NCBI RefSeq assembly: GCF_014066305.1
Contig: NW_023501081.1
Span: forward strand, 186,001-250,000
Source: Letharia columbiana
Lineage: Eukaryota; Ascomycota; Lecanoromycetes; Lecanorales; Parmeliaceae
Length of the DNA stretch: 64,000 nucleotides
Direction of reading: 5' to 3'
Below, piece by piece: positions 1 to 10,670 of this stretch (positions are counted from its first letter, which is position 1; every line of letters begins with the position of its first letter). The translations under genes were made by a program, and so were the position numbers. The notes under the pieces are model-generated. The model saw only the letters and a program-made list of their open reading frames with translations, was not told where the DNA came from and ran no database searches.

Positions 1-2
1 CC

Positions 3-1511
3 CAGAAACAGAACCCGGATTTGCCGAACAAACTTCGGTACATGCAGACTGTAGCATTGAATGAAAAGGCTTTCAATGAGATCGTTGATGATATGCACAC
101 GCAGGAACAGGCTGCTAATCGAGATCATGCAAGGATTTGGGGCGCTGTATCCGTACCACCAGGATGCGCCACGACCCAGCAATCAGGGCATGCTCCTGAG
201 GTCGCGACCGGACTCACATTGCCACTTCCTGGTCAAGGTTCAGCTGCAGGTTCTTCAGACATCTGCGGTGGTTCAGATAGTTCCTCAGGTTCTTCAGACG
301 CTTCCGGTGATTCAGGTAGTTCCTCGGGTTCTGCGGACACACCTCCACCACCACCGGCTTCTCTTCAAACCCCAGGAACCTGGAAGGAAAGCTTGGTCCG
401 AGGTCTCGCTAGTCACAAAGCCTTGAGAGCGAAGAACCCCCGGACTACCAAAGGCGCGCTGAAAGACGCTACAATCATAAGGGACCCCTCAAACATGGCC
501 GATTACGAGGTAATACTTGGCATAGCGCCCATTTGGGAAAGTCTCAAGCGTCTCAGGCGTGCAGACTTCGATTTCACTTATGCTGGGATGGACATTTTCT
601 CGCCTGGGGGTAAACAGGAAGAAGTTGGCGCAGTTGGAGGGTGGAGCAGATTCATCATGCCGTTGTTCTTTTCTTCCACAACATCTGAAGCGCTTGAGGA
701 TCAAGTCAAGGGCCAAGAGAGAATCCACCCTGCTGGCCATCTTCTGCTCTGTGTGGCTGAGTTGGTTGACGCCCGTCCGATGACAGTTCAATTACGAATA
801 TTTGACAGTAGAAGGGGAACGGTAACAGAGGAACAGATTGCGCTAAGCGCTGAAGAAATCATCAATCATTCTCGCTGGCTTGGTTCGGCTGGACCTGGGA
901 TTCAGGTCTTATACAGACCCTGCATCTGGAACCGAGTCCCTCAACAGGTGGGTATCAATACCTGTGGACTGCATGTCATCTTCAATGCTTGGGCAACCAT
1001 GCTTGGGATCCCCATACATCCGGAAATTTTGCGCCGGGGGCGATCCCGCGAAGAAGAGAACGATGCCACCGACCAAAATTTTTTAGCACAAGGTCTCGAA
1101 ATCGTCAATCTTGCCCTCGAGGGCTTCATGGATTCGACCACCATACAAGCCTTCTTCAACGTCTACGGCTACTGCGTCGAGCAACGCTTTCGCGATCCTG
1201 CACGTTCCGTCATATCAGTCGATGCAATCGGAATGAACCAGGACAAGTTCGGCCGCACCCTGCGGAAAAGAGTCTGGAGCAGCAAACTTGAGTACGCGGG
1301 GGCTATAAAGGAGACGTTTCCGGATGCAACTATGGCGGGATTGATGGCGCAAGGGTTGAGTAGGGACCAAGCGTGGACGGCTCTGGCGATCGCTGGTGGG
1401 AACTCGGATGGGGCTTTCCACTGGCACTATGCACAGGATGTTGCTGGAGAGCTGCCGAAGCCTGAGGAAGCGTTGTCGCCGAAGACGCCGGATTGGGGGC
1501 GAGAATCTTGA
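3..1511 (+). CDS. Ulp1-like (C48) cysteine protease-domain protein, 5' partial
   Basis: The frame is open to the left window edge, so the N-terminus is missing; the first internal ATG is at 42. After a Gln/Ser/Gly-rich, probably disordered stretch (roughly residues 50-120), the C-terminal half resembles the Ulp1/SENP fold. A His codon lies at 738 (GHLLLCV), an Asp at 804 (FDS), a Gln at 945 and a Cys at 963 in NTCGLHVIFN. The Gln-x5-Cys spacing and the His-Asp-Gln-Cys order match C48 peptidases, which cleave SUMO or other ubiquitin-like proteins. The usual Trp after the catalytic His is Leu here, so this is a divergent member. Its substrate cannot be named, and many fungal C48-like genes belong to expanded families or derive from transposons. 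No intron is evident in the visible part. Confidence 0.65.
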   Translation, partial: QKQNPDLPNKLRYMQTVALNEKAFNEIVDDMHTQEQAANRDHARIWGAVSVPPGCATTQQSGHAPEVATGLTLPLPGQGSAAGSSDICGGSDSSSGSSDASGDSGSSSGSADTPPPPPASLQTPGTWKESLVRGLASHKALRAKNPRTTKGALKDATIIRDPSNMADYEVILGIAPIWESLKRLRRADFDFTYAGMDIFSPGGKQEEVGAVGGWSRFIMPLFFSSTTSEALEDQVKGQERIHPAGHLLLCVAELVDARPMTVQLRIFDSRRGTVTEEQIALSAEEIINHSRWLGSAGPGIQVLYRPCIWNRVPQQVGINTCGLHVIFNAWATMLGIPIHPEILRRGRSREEENDATDQNFLAQGLEIVNLALEGFMDSTTIQAFFNVYGYCVEQRFRDPARSVISVDAIGMNQDKFGRTLRKRVWSSKLEYAGAIKETFPDATMAGLMAQGLSRDQAWTALAIAGGNSDGAFHWHYAQDVAGELPKPEEALSPKTPDWGRES

Positions 1512-2928
1512 CATTGTAACCGGACCACGGCGGGCCGATAGATCACGGACTCTTTTGGCATGGACAAGGAGTGCCACTCATGTACCGTTTATTTAGACGC
1601 AGATGTTTCGCAACTCTTCAGTTTCTCGGCACTGTGTCAATTCATCCTTCAATCAATCATTCATCCATCCATCCATCCATCCATCCATCCATCCATCCAT
1701 CCATCCATCCATCCATCCATCCATCCATCCATCCATCCATCCATCCATCCATCCATCCATCCATCCATCCATCCATCCATTCGTACCCCCCTTCATGCTC
1801 CGCCTTAATACTCTTCACGGTGCAAGTATTCCAAACCCCCCAAAATCCAGCCCATCTACTCACCCAGAGCACTCTAAGGTAACCCTAATGTGTTTTTCCT
1901 TTTTCTTTCCATCTTTGCTTCTCATCATCACAGTCCCCAGCTCCTCCATCCATATACCTACCTACCTACCTAAACCACGACTCATCATCGCGCAGCCTCT
2001 CCACGCCACGCCACGACAGAGAAGAGAGCCGCGTTGGATGGATACTCCCTCCCTCCCTCCAGTCTACTCCGAGCACTCGTACATATGGCGCGCGGATTGA
2101 TGGACCGCGGGGTACGGATACCTTCCGGGGCGATCAGGATTGTTGATGTCGGGTTTATAGTCCCGACCGAGTATTCGTCTTGGACGCTGTGCGTGGGCGG
2201 CTGACTATGTGGGAGTTCGGGATGGTTGTTCCGCATTGGTGGGTGTGTGTGGCAGGGGCAGCTTCTTTTGGAAAGCCCGAAGGACATATGTATCTAGATG
2301 AGTGGAGTATGAGATACATTATCTGATCTATCTATCTCTCTCATCATCGCGTCTGTGATGTCTGGCCCCTCTCTCTCTCTCTCATGTTCACAATCTCGCG
2401 TCCACTACGATAATCGATCCAAGAACAGCCCACCGTAGCTCCCTCTCACCGACACCATGATTGTACGAGGCTTTCACCCTTAGCTCATCAAACAAGGCTA
2501 TAGTCTGGATCCATGAACCCGACCACCAGGGTACCCTCTCCAGTCGCGTGATCACAATCCTCCCCGTCTGGACCACCTTATAGCTGAATATGCCGGAGCA
2601 CAAAAAGACGATGCAGCAATGGTTGCGCAAGATCAAGAGGTTGTTTCTGGGTCTGTTGGGGCGCCGGAGGTGGATGGTGTATGTTGCGTGGTGCCAGCGG
2701 CAGGAAGGGGAGAGGCTGTTAGAGGATGTGATGGAGCATTTGGGACAGAAGAGGCCAGGGGAGCTTTTGAGGATATGAGTTTCGGCGGGGTGTATACCGC
2801 ATGCCAATCAAATGGGTTGTTGATCGACTTCTGCCGGGGGAAAACAGTTCCAATCCCAGGTGAACTCTTAGTAAACTCACCGAACGTAATGATAGCCTGT
2901 TACCAACCGTCGTTCAAGGGACAGCTCC
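1512..2928. other. Intergenic region between two convergent genes
   Basis: Besides the microsatellite, this stretch holds short pyrimidine-rich runs such as TCTCTC near 2330-2380 and CCTACCTACC near 1955. Open frames of up to 139 codons (for example 2388-2807, minus strand) lack recognisable motifs. No gene is supported here. Confidence 0.6.
1661..1780. repeat. (ATCC)n tetranucleotide microsatellite, about 30 copies
   Basis: An uninterrupted ATCC/TCCA array of about 120 bp lies 150 bp downstream of the protease stop codon. The open frames across it (His-Pro-Ser-Ile repeats) are by-products of the repeat and not genes. Confidence 0.97.
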
Positions 2929-4418
2929 CTAATGAGCCTTGTTGAAAATGACATATCTGTCGGTGTGCAGCCTTTCCTCGGTCGTTCTGTATACTCTCGG
3001 GAGCCCAGTCTGCTCAAACGTCTTGTCGTTTCTGATCATCTCCGCAACGCCCTTGGCGGCGAGGAAGATGATGGGCATGCCGTGGCCATTGAAGCCGGCC
3101 ACGATGTATTGATTTGGCTTTGCGGGGATTGGACCGACATGCGGTTGGAGGTCGGAGGTGTAGCCCATTACTGCAATAAACATTCGATTCAGCACAAGAT
3201 AGGGATCCATCAAAACAATTATTCAATCAGGGAAGGCTTTAGATTGACTTACTCCCAGTCCACACTTTGTCCACATAGGCTCCACTTTCTTCCCACCCGA
3301 CAAATCGTCGTTGCATGTATTCATCGAAGTATTCCTTTGCAGGCTCAATCAGCTCATTATCATTAGTGTTGTCATACCACACGCTTTTGTCGTTCGACAT
3401 CGTGGCTTTGGCGCCGCCAACTATAATACTCCCGTCCACCCGCGGAATCAGATAGTCGTACATGTCATGGCCAGTCCGCAAGCTATACGTATTGTTCAGA
3501 TAAGGCGCCTTGTTTGGATCAGGCGTCACAATACGGCTGCATATTCCTCGACAAGGCACGATCTTCTGCAAGTACTCGGGAAGAATGCCGGCCGTGAAGC
3601 CATTCGAGGCAAAGACTACCTTCTTAGCTGTGATGATTCCTCTGGGAGTGGTGACGGCGTAGCGCTCGCCGTCGTCCGGCGTCGAAGTTACATGCGTTAC
3701 AGGCGTATGGGTCTGCAAATTGAGCCCTTTGGCAATTGCGAGGCCGAGAAGATGCATGATGAACTTGTAAGGCCAGAGATGCGCCGCAGTGAAGCTGAAG
3801 CAGCCTTTGGCGTCTTTGACTCCGGATACTCGTTCCGCATACTTTGCTGGTGTAAAGTGCGCGTCTTGAATAGAAGTCAAGCCTCTCTTTACCATGCTAT
3901 CGTACGCTTCTTTGGACTGGTTGGCGAGTTCTTCGTCCAGGAAAACGTCAAAGGTCCGGGTCAGAGTAAAGTCGCAGTCAATGTGCTCTTTTTCGATCAG
4001 CTTCTTGATTGCTTGGATGTGAGCAACTTCGTGGTTGGAGATCTCAGCAGCAGCTTCCAGGCCGTACTTTTCGATGTTGTCGGACATAGCGAAGTAGACT
4101 TCTGGTCTTAGATGGCCGCCTTAATGCTCGTCTTCATCAGCTGCTCATCGCTAGTGGACCAACACAACCTACCATTCCTCGCTGTGGCTCCTGAACATGC
4201 TTGACGGGCTTCTAACAGCACGATTGATGGAGGCGATGGGTTGCCATCATACAGATGATAAGCAGTGGCTGTGCCAGCATATCCTGCTCCAATGATCACG
4301 AGGTCACATTCGGTTGGCAGATTTTCGCTAGGTAACTGTCCAACTCATGAGGTTCTATTCTCCAGAAAGGAAGGGTTGAGTCGGGGTTTGGGTAGGAGGG
4401 CTTGTTGTTCAAATTCAT
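2929..4418 (-). pseudogene. FAD-dependent oxidoreductase (DAO family), frameshifted near its start
   Basis: Exons are 4418-4173, 4119-3253 and 3170-2929, with two clean introns of 53 and 82 nt. The protein, about 450 residues, matches the fungal DAO/DadA-type family of flavin amine or amino-acid oxidases. It shows an N-terminal PFWRIEPHELDSYL block, the Rossmann motif VIIGAGYAG, RNGGHLRP across the first splice, and the C-terminal YTSDLQPHVGPIP and FNGHGMP blocks. From the ATG at 4418 the frame is correct up to DSYL, then runs into a stop. The conserved NLPTECDLVIIGAG part continues in another frame. Exon lengths sum to 3n+2, so one base is missing or two are extra near 4325-4331. This is either a genuine young pseudogene or an assembly error. 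Substrate unknown. Confidence 0.75.
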
Positions 4419-5197
4419 GGTTGGCACAGCCAGATGGAACATTCACAAGACAGGAGGAAGCTGATTTAAATTGCCGTGACAGAAGGCACCTGCAAAAGAA
4501 GAGATCAATAGACTGGACCACGAACAGTCGTTCTATCAAATCAGACGAGAATATACCGACTGACAATCTGATACCGGTTGAGTACGCCAGACGAGATCTA
4601 ACGATTTCCGGCCTAGCGCAAACCGGGAGACGCCGCTGTCAGAAAAGTCACCTCTCGGAGAGATGGAAACCAAATCAATTCTCTGTGTTGAGAGAAAAAA
4701 AAAACCCCCTAAAAAAAAAAAAAAAAAAAAAAAAAATTTTTTTTTTTTTTTTTTTTGGGAAAAAAAAGGGGGGCAAACCGTTACTTTTTTGGAGGCCCCA
4801 CAATTGACCCACGGATCCAAAGTCCGCTCCACCAAAAATCACAGAATCACTGGAGCCACAGACTGGAGAAGGCACAGCTATTCTTGCTCGAGCGCATGTA
4901 GGCCCGAGACTTGCATGTGTAACGGTTTTTCGCGTGGGTTCCGAGGCTGCTTCGGCCACCTCCAGCACTGCTCCAAGATGCGTGCAGCCCTAGGAGAGAG
5001 AACGCTTTACCGCAAAACGTAATCCGACTGCCACTCAGCGGGACAGAATCGGTCTCGTGCATAGGAATTGAAGCACGATGAGAACACTGGGAGATTTCCC
5101 CACTTCAAGCTGATAGTGGCAACTGGAATATAAAATCTGGCGTCTCGGATGGAGAATGGGTACCCAACTCTCGACTCTCGTTCGAGGCAAGTACACA
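4419..5197. other. Divergent intergenic region between oxidoreductase and MATE gene
   Basis: This is the likely shared upstream region of the minus-strand oxidoreductase and the plus-strand transporter. Apart from the homopolymer patch I see no convincing gene. Open frames here are low-complexity (poly-Lys/poly-Phe) artefacts. Confidence 0.55.
4711..4756. repeat. A26T20 homopolymer pair within a low-complexity patch
   Basis: A run of 26 A is followed directly by 20 T, flanked by further homopolymers (A10C5 on the left; GGG, A8 and G6 on the right) between about 4690 and 4800. It looks like degraded or mis-assembled sequence more than normal genomic DNA. Confidence 0.9.
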
Positions 5198-7161
5198 ATG
5201 CTGCCAGCCAAAGACAACGACACTGAGACATACGCATCTCCCATCGATCAATCTGCGGAAGAAGTTGCCAAGGACAAGTCAGCTTTTCAGAGGCTGAAAA
5301 CATTTCATGGCCGCTATCTAAGTAGAGAAACGTGAGTTCGATTTATTTACCTCTGATGCAATTCCAAGCATGTTGCCCGAAGATTCCGTATTGACAGCGG
5401 CGCAAACCCATAAACAACTATTGATTTCAGCAATGAAACCCAGATCCTCTTTATGCCAAGTACTTGGCCTGAGCTGTCCCCGCACGTCAATGTCAGCTTT
5501 GAGCGGTTTTGACCATGATTTGTTGAATAAAGATATGCCCATCACGACCGCCACTCTCTGTAACAGCTTGCCTGATGCACGCATGTGGTTTTCCAATGTT
5601 ATCGATCTCTAACTTGTCTTTCCAGATATCAAGGCTCGTTGATTTTCAATCTATGCGCCTTCCTCCTCCCAGCATTATACAGCACGCTCAGCAAGCTATG
5701 GATCGCAAACATCGACCCAACCCAAGTGGTCACCACCGATGTCTACACCTACATCGGCACCGTGGCAAACGTCCTCAACGACGGCCTTCCAAGAGCCGCT
5801 TGGCTCGTCATCGGAGACAAGGCCACCAGGACCATGTCCTCTCGACTCGGCCTATCATACACCCTCATTCTCTTCCAGACCGTGCTAGGAGCCATCATGA
5901 CCATAGTATTCATCGCGGCTTCCAATCAGCTTGCCGCCGCCTTCGTCCCAGCGCAAGTCAGAGAGGCATCCATAACATACGTTCGCATCTCTTCGGTCTC
6001 GGCACTGTCTTCTGCCATGCAAGTCGCTGTATCGGACTGCACACGGGCTTTGGATAATCCGGATGTACCGTTGTTGATCAGCTCGACGAGTTTCGTCATC
6101 AACATCATGCTCGACCTGCTGATCATCTCCAAGTTCCATGTGGGATCATGGACGCCAACGATCATTGATCAAGCCCTCATCAGGCTCGCTTGTGACATGA
6201 GCTCCGCCGTTGCTGGGCTTGTGTACTTTATCTACATTGCGACAAAGATGCACCGAAAGTCCAGTGAAGACTCCGATGAAACGATAAGGCCCGGTGTCAG
6301 AGCCTTCAAAGTCCTCGCCCGTCCATCAGTCTACACTTTCACGGAGTCCGCAATCCGAAACTCGCTGTACCTGTGGCTCGTCAGCAGGATCATTTCCCTC
6401 GGCGAGAACTATGGCACTGCGTGGGGTGTGTTCAACACGATCCGCTGGGGGCTGGTCATGGTGCCAGTCCAAGCTTTGGAAGCATCGACGCTAGCATTCG
6501 TTGGCCACAACTGGGGCCAATGGCGAGCACGCGTGGGGGTTGGGTTGCGAAAGCCCAAAGCCTCCAGACGGGACCTTTTGGGTATGGTTTTCCCATCTTT
6601 CGTCGTGGCTTTTGGTCCCCTGCTAACCCTCCGCTCGGCGACAGACATCATGCACCCAGCATTCATCTCTTGCGTCATTGCCCTCGTCGTCGAAGTCCCG
6701 GTCTGTATCTGCCTTTCACTATGGGGCATGGAATCCTTCGCGTACTATCTCTCCGACTCCACCGAAGTCGCAGCGATAACCAAGAAAATGTGGAAGGTCG
6801 GCTCCCTCCCTCCCTCTCACCCTCTCCCAACCCCTCCACTAAACATCCATCCATCCAGAACATCGACTGGTGCTACATCTTCTACGCGGTCCAATACCAA
6901 CTCGCCGCCATCCTCCTCGCCACCAGTCCCCGCTGGTACCTCTACCAAGCCCTCGGGTCCAACTTCCTCTGGATCCTCCCCTGGGCCATCGTCGTCACCA
7001 AGGTCCGGCTGTCGGAAGAGCGCGCGTGGACCTTCTACGCCATCATCTTCGGCGGAGCGCTGGTCTTCGATCTCTTCGACGTGGGCATCACGCTGGGACT
7101 TTGGGCCTGGCGGTTAGCGAAGGGGAAGGTCTCGCTGGGGAGGGTCCACAGTACGCTCTAG
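5198..7161 (+). CDS. MATE-like multidrug/toxin extrusion family membrane protein
   Basis: Exons are 5198-5331, 5626-6796 and 6859-7161, joining in frame to 535 residues. Both introns are GT-AG (294 and 62 nt); the first is long for this window but has a CTAAC branch site. After a short hydrophilic N-terminus the protein has about a dozen hydrophobic segments, beginning [19 protein letters not shown]. The repeated two-half arrangement is typical of MATE transporters, which export cationic compounds in exchange for H+ or Na+. I recognise the fungal subfamily by overall pattern ([25 protein letters not shown]) and not by a single catalytic motif. The transported substrate cannot be inferred. The start is the ATG that gives a full first exon reaching a consensus GTGAGT donor. 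Confidence 0.75.
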
Positions 7162-7410
7162 GCTGGGATGGGCATGAGGGGCGGAGAAATGGCCGGGTCG
7201 ATCCCGTAGAAGGGTCGAGGTCATTTCGGCTAGAATCTCCCACCTCCCTCCCTACCCATCCACGTCCCCTGAATCCAGACTCCCAACACCGCAAGCGGAG
7301 AAAATGTCACCCACCGGCACTAGCGTAGGAAGCAACGTCGTCGTCGCAGCTGGGGAGGTGATCGAGGTTGAAATTCAAAGCGGGGCATTCGGCGGTGAAG
7401 GAAGGTAAAA

Positions 7411-7459
7411 GGTATTCCATTCGTAACAGGTTCGATTCCTACTAGCGCTGATACAATGG
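7411..7459 (+). repeat. Copy 1 of a 49-bp tRNA-like direct repeat with a Pol III B-box
   Basis: This 49-bp unit recurs at 7644-7692 with about 5 differences. Each copy contains GGTTCGATTCC, a perfect match to the Pol III B-box (tRNA T-arm) consensus. A third B-box-like GGTTCGAATCC lies between them at 7533-7543. I could not fold a full cloverleaf around any of them, so no tRNA is called. Confidence 0.6.
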
Positions 7460-7643
7460 TATTGCGATGTTTCTGATTTCCCGGCAGCGCCAATACTGCA
7501 GCGTTGCCGTTGCATCTTCCCCCAGGGTCGTGGGTTCGAATCCCGATTATATCTGATTTGGCTTAAGTGCAGCAGCAGCAGCAGGAGTGGTTATCTTTTG
7601 TCGTGCGGGGGGTACGTATCTGTGGTTACGGTCGAGGTTAGAG

Positions 7644-7692
7644 GGTATTCAATTCGTAACAGGTTCGATTCCTATTGGCGCTGGTACGATGG
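7644..7692 (+). repeat. Copy 2 of the 49-bp tRNA-like direct repeat
   Basis: Partner of 7411-7459, about 90 percent identical by eye, with the B-box at 7662-7672. The pair could be the relic of a tRNA-derived short element. Confidence 0.6.
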
Positions 7693-8538
7693 TGTTGGGG
7701 TGGTTCTTATTTTCTATGGAGGCGGAGGGGAAATGTGCGGAGGTCAGTGCTGAGTGGTTTGGGAGATGGTTGAAAGGATGGGAAGGAGGAAGAGGAGATG
7801 ATACGGGAGAGGGGTAGCAGGAAGAGCGAGTGGAGGGTGAGGAGTGGAAGGAGTTGATGAAGGAGGATCCAAGGAGTGTAAGGCCGATGAGGGAGGAAAT
7901 ATAGAACAATATTGGAAGATGTGTCGGGGCAGAATAGCAAACGTAGAAAAGAAAATCTCGTGTTAGGAACATCTGGAATCGATTGGGATGGAGTCACATC
8001 TGCGCCGCCCCACCGGAGACGATACCAAGAGCAAGGTAGATTTGGGCTGATATACCCGATCCTGTTTTAAACGATATAATGCTTAGAGGGTGAACCCTTA
8101 CAACTTGCTCGCTGGTACGAGACAAGGCGATTAGAAAAGCATAGGTGATGAGTTGCTGGAATTCCATATCGATGAGGCATGATGAGTTCATCGACGTAAA
8201 ACAAAGAGCACTGTACTGTCACATCCTCAGAGCATGGTCATCATTTACCAGGAGGGCTAATGTCGGCGTCTTGAATGGTTTTGCGCTGGACTCGACTCCT
8301 GGGATGGATATTCATGCGTGAGACGCTCGCTTGCTGGGATGAAAATAATTACAGTCGAATGAATATACCGCCCTGAAACTCATGCTGTTGAATTCTAACC
8401 ATCCGACGAATTTCTTCTAGCCTCCTGAGCCTTGTGAGCCGGCTCCGGCTATGTCAACAAGGTACTGGGCAACAGTGTTGATATCACCTAAGGAGAAGAA
8501 GACTACTTAGCGCCCATCCTTTCCACTTTTGTCTCTGC

Positions 8539-9643
8539 TCATACAGATGTCCGCATACTTTTTCGTTTAGGAGGCCTTCCACCTTTGTTCTTCCCCGGTG
8601 CCTTTTCACCCCGTTTCCGCTTATACCCGGCAGGTCTCGCGGTACCGTTCGGTAATTCATCATCTTCCATCGACATGGGTGTGCGTTCGGGTCCGCTGCC
8701 CTTCTTCCTACGCTGGGATAGTGGTGGTATTTCGAGTGCTTCGGCCGTCGCGACTTCGCCTCTCTTCCGCCGAGCGGGCGGCGGTGACATTCCGGCTGAG
8801 GAGGGATCGAATGATGGTTGGAGGTTAGTATCGGGATGGGAAGCTGAGCGCCATGCTTGGTTCAAGGCTTGCTGCATTCCGTTTGTCGCATTAGCTACTT
8901 GCTTGTCGACGTTGTTTCTCATTGTGACCAGCTTTGCGTGTATCTTTACCGAAGCCTCGATATGCCGTTGGAGCTGTTTGTTCAGACTATCCGCGCTCTG
9001 ACCGATGACCTCTTCGTCGGAGTTTTCCGGCTCGAATGTGCCATCGTCCCAGACAGCGTATCCTAGTCTCAGCTTCTCATTTTTCGTCAATCCCAGCTGA
9101 TGTACGCCCGTCTCGTCCGTTCTCTTCGCCACGAATTCTATATTCACCATGTCGTCATCCGGGTTATGCTCGTTGGTAGAGAAACTGAAGCGGAGGTACG
9201 GATAGCCAGACTCGTCGCGCACTTCACTAAAAGTGATCATGGCTTCATTCTCCACAGAGCCTTCGCCAGGTGCTTTGTTTGTAGCCAGGTCGAGACGGTT
9301 GACGATCTTATCTTGGTAATCCATAATGTATTCGAGCTCGAGGCTGCCGAAATTGAGAGAGACATTGAAGTGCCTACCAACGCCTCCTTCCTCGGCTGGT
9401 AATTTTTGAAATTTCAGCTCCCAGTTTGAGAGGTCTATTTGTGAGCTCCAATCCAGCGTTCGCCTCTTTCCTTTGCAGTATGTCCAGACAACGTGGTAAT
9501 CGCCTTCAACGTGTTCCACGGGAAAATGTTTAGGCGTGAGTTGCTATGAAGGAGACTTATGGTTAGCGAAGAATCCCATAGCATTGTATCATAGAACATC
9601 ATACTAGGCCATCCGTTAGATCCCCGTCATCGAAATACCTCAT
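8539..9643 (-). CDS. Uncharacterised coiled-coil protein with basic AT-hook-like tail
   Basis: Exon 1 is 9643-9605 (MRYFDDGDLTDGL) and exon 2 is 9543-8539, separated by a 61-nt intron with a CTAAC branch site; together 347 residues. I do not recognise the family. The N-terminal ~170 residues look globular and beta-rich. They are followed by a predicted helical segment (about 200-245, heptad-like, SADSLNKQLQRHIEASVKIH) and a long basic low-complexity tail ending in GGRPPKRKS. That tail resembles an AT-hook/nuclear localisation signal. A globular head, coiled coil and basic tail suggest a nuclear DNA-associated protein, but this is inference only. Confidence 0.7.
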
Positions 9644-10496
9644 GATGGCAGCCGCTAGGTCCGCTGGGTCCGCTTCCAGTTGTCCAGTCACCAGTGCGCT
9701 CTATGTTAAAGAGAGAAGATATGTAGCAGATCCACGCACACGGGCAAGAAAAGGAAATACAGAGTAGGGAATGGGTACGGGATGGAGAAAGATTGCGCTC
9801 GAAGAGGAAGAGGAAGAGATGCGGTGGCACGGTGGCTGGGGAAAAGGCTAGCGCTGGGCAGCGCTTACCTTAAACTTCTTCGTACTTTTGAAGGTTTCCG
9901 CGCCAGCAGAACCGACTGGCGGCCATCTCGACGGGTCTCTTACAAGTTTACGAGTTTCACAACCTAGAAGCACACAAAGAACAGCAAGATTCCTCGTCGT
10001 GTATAGTACTCATTCCTGAAAGTTGTCTGAGTTGGAACGTTGTATGAGTTGGGCACAAACAAATCAATCATATATGTGCAGGCTAGCGGTTCGACACCAC
10101 CGACACCCGTACGGCCAAAGCTTCCAGTATGGCAGTACTCACGGGCATATGGTGTCATCTCCCTTCATGATGGCTTTCGTATGGAGGATTGGCCCTGCTT
10201 CTGTTGACCTCGGAGCCCAATTCCCCAGCTTTTTACACCATGGCGATGGGTTTGAGTCGTATCGCAGGTCTCGGTCGGCTTGCTTTTGTTTGCCTTTCGT
10301 GTTTAGTCCTGCCTTACTCAAAAGGTCGAGCTGACTAGAAGCAATCTTACCGACATGTGTCAAGTTTTCCCCGGTCTCAAACGTGGGCCTTCAGCCAGCT
10401 GGGTGTCATGCATCATGATGAGATTGTAGTACTCTTCCCATTCGGAACCTTACATCGCTTTGAACAATTACTCTCCCAATTGGTGTAGGACTAAGG
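9644..10496. other. Intergenic region, no gene seen
   Basis: This is the upstream region of the coiled-coil gene, ending at the target-site duplication of the retroelement. Open frames of 60-100 codons overlap on both strands without recognisable content. Confidence 0.5.
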
Positions 10497-10501
10497 CCTA
10501 A

Positions 10502-10670
10502 TGTTGGTAAATACCTGGGTATGCAGTTACTGCTATAATGAGACCTATCATTAGATGTGGTAGTCTTAATGATGTCTAAGGAAGAAGAATCCTATGTACA
10601 GAGAAGGCCTTCATATACCAATGACTAGGCCGAATGAGTACTAGTGGTAGCGAGTGTTGAGTTACCGACA
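10502..10670 (-). repeat. 3' LTR of the retroelement
   Basis: 169 bp, bounded by TGTTGG and CCGACA on the plus strand, and very similar along its whole length to 12716-12881. Confidence 0.75.

Larger units (their letters stand above)
7162..8538. other. Intergenic region with tRNA-like repeats and a purine-rich tract
   Basis: The 3' flanks of two convergent genes meet here. Contents are the two 49-bp repeats and a G/A-rich stretch at about 7690-7880. Short open frames lack codon or motif support. Confidence 0.5.

Noticed and set aside
1560..2100. Long open frames with His-Pro-Ser-Ile or Trp-Met-Asp-Gly repeats
   Set aside because: They are translations of the ATCC microsatellite and stay open in several frames only because the repeat has no stops.
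4265..4835. Poly-Lys/poly-Phe open frames
   Set aside because: Generated by the A26T20 homopolymer patch.
8539..9643. Cyanovirin-N (CVNH) or XRCC4 identity for this protein
   Set aside because: A short SSQIDLSN-like stretch recalls CVNH and the layout recalls XRCC4, but neither family's conserved pattern extends over the domain.
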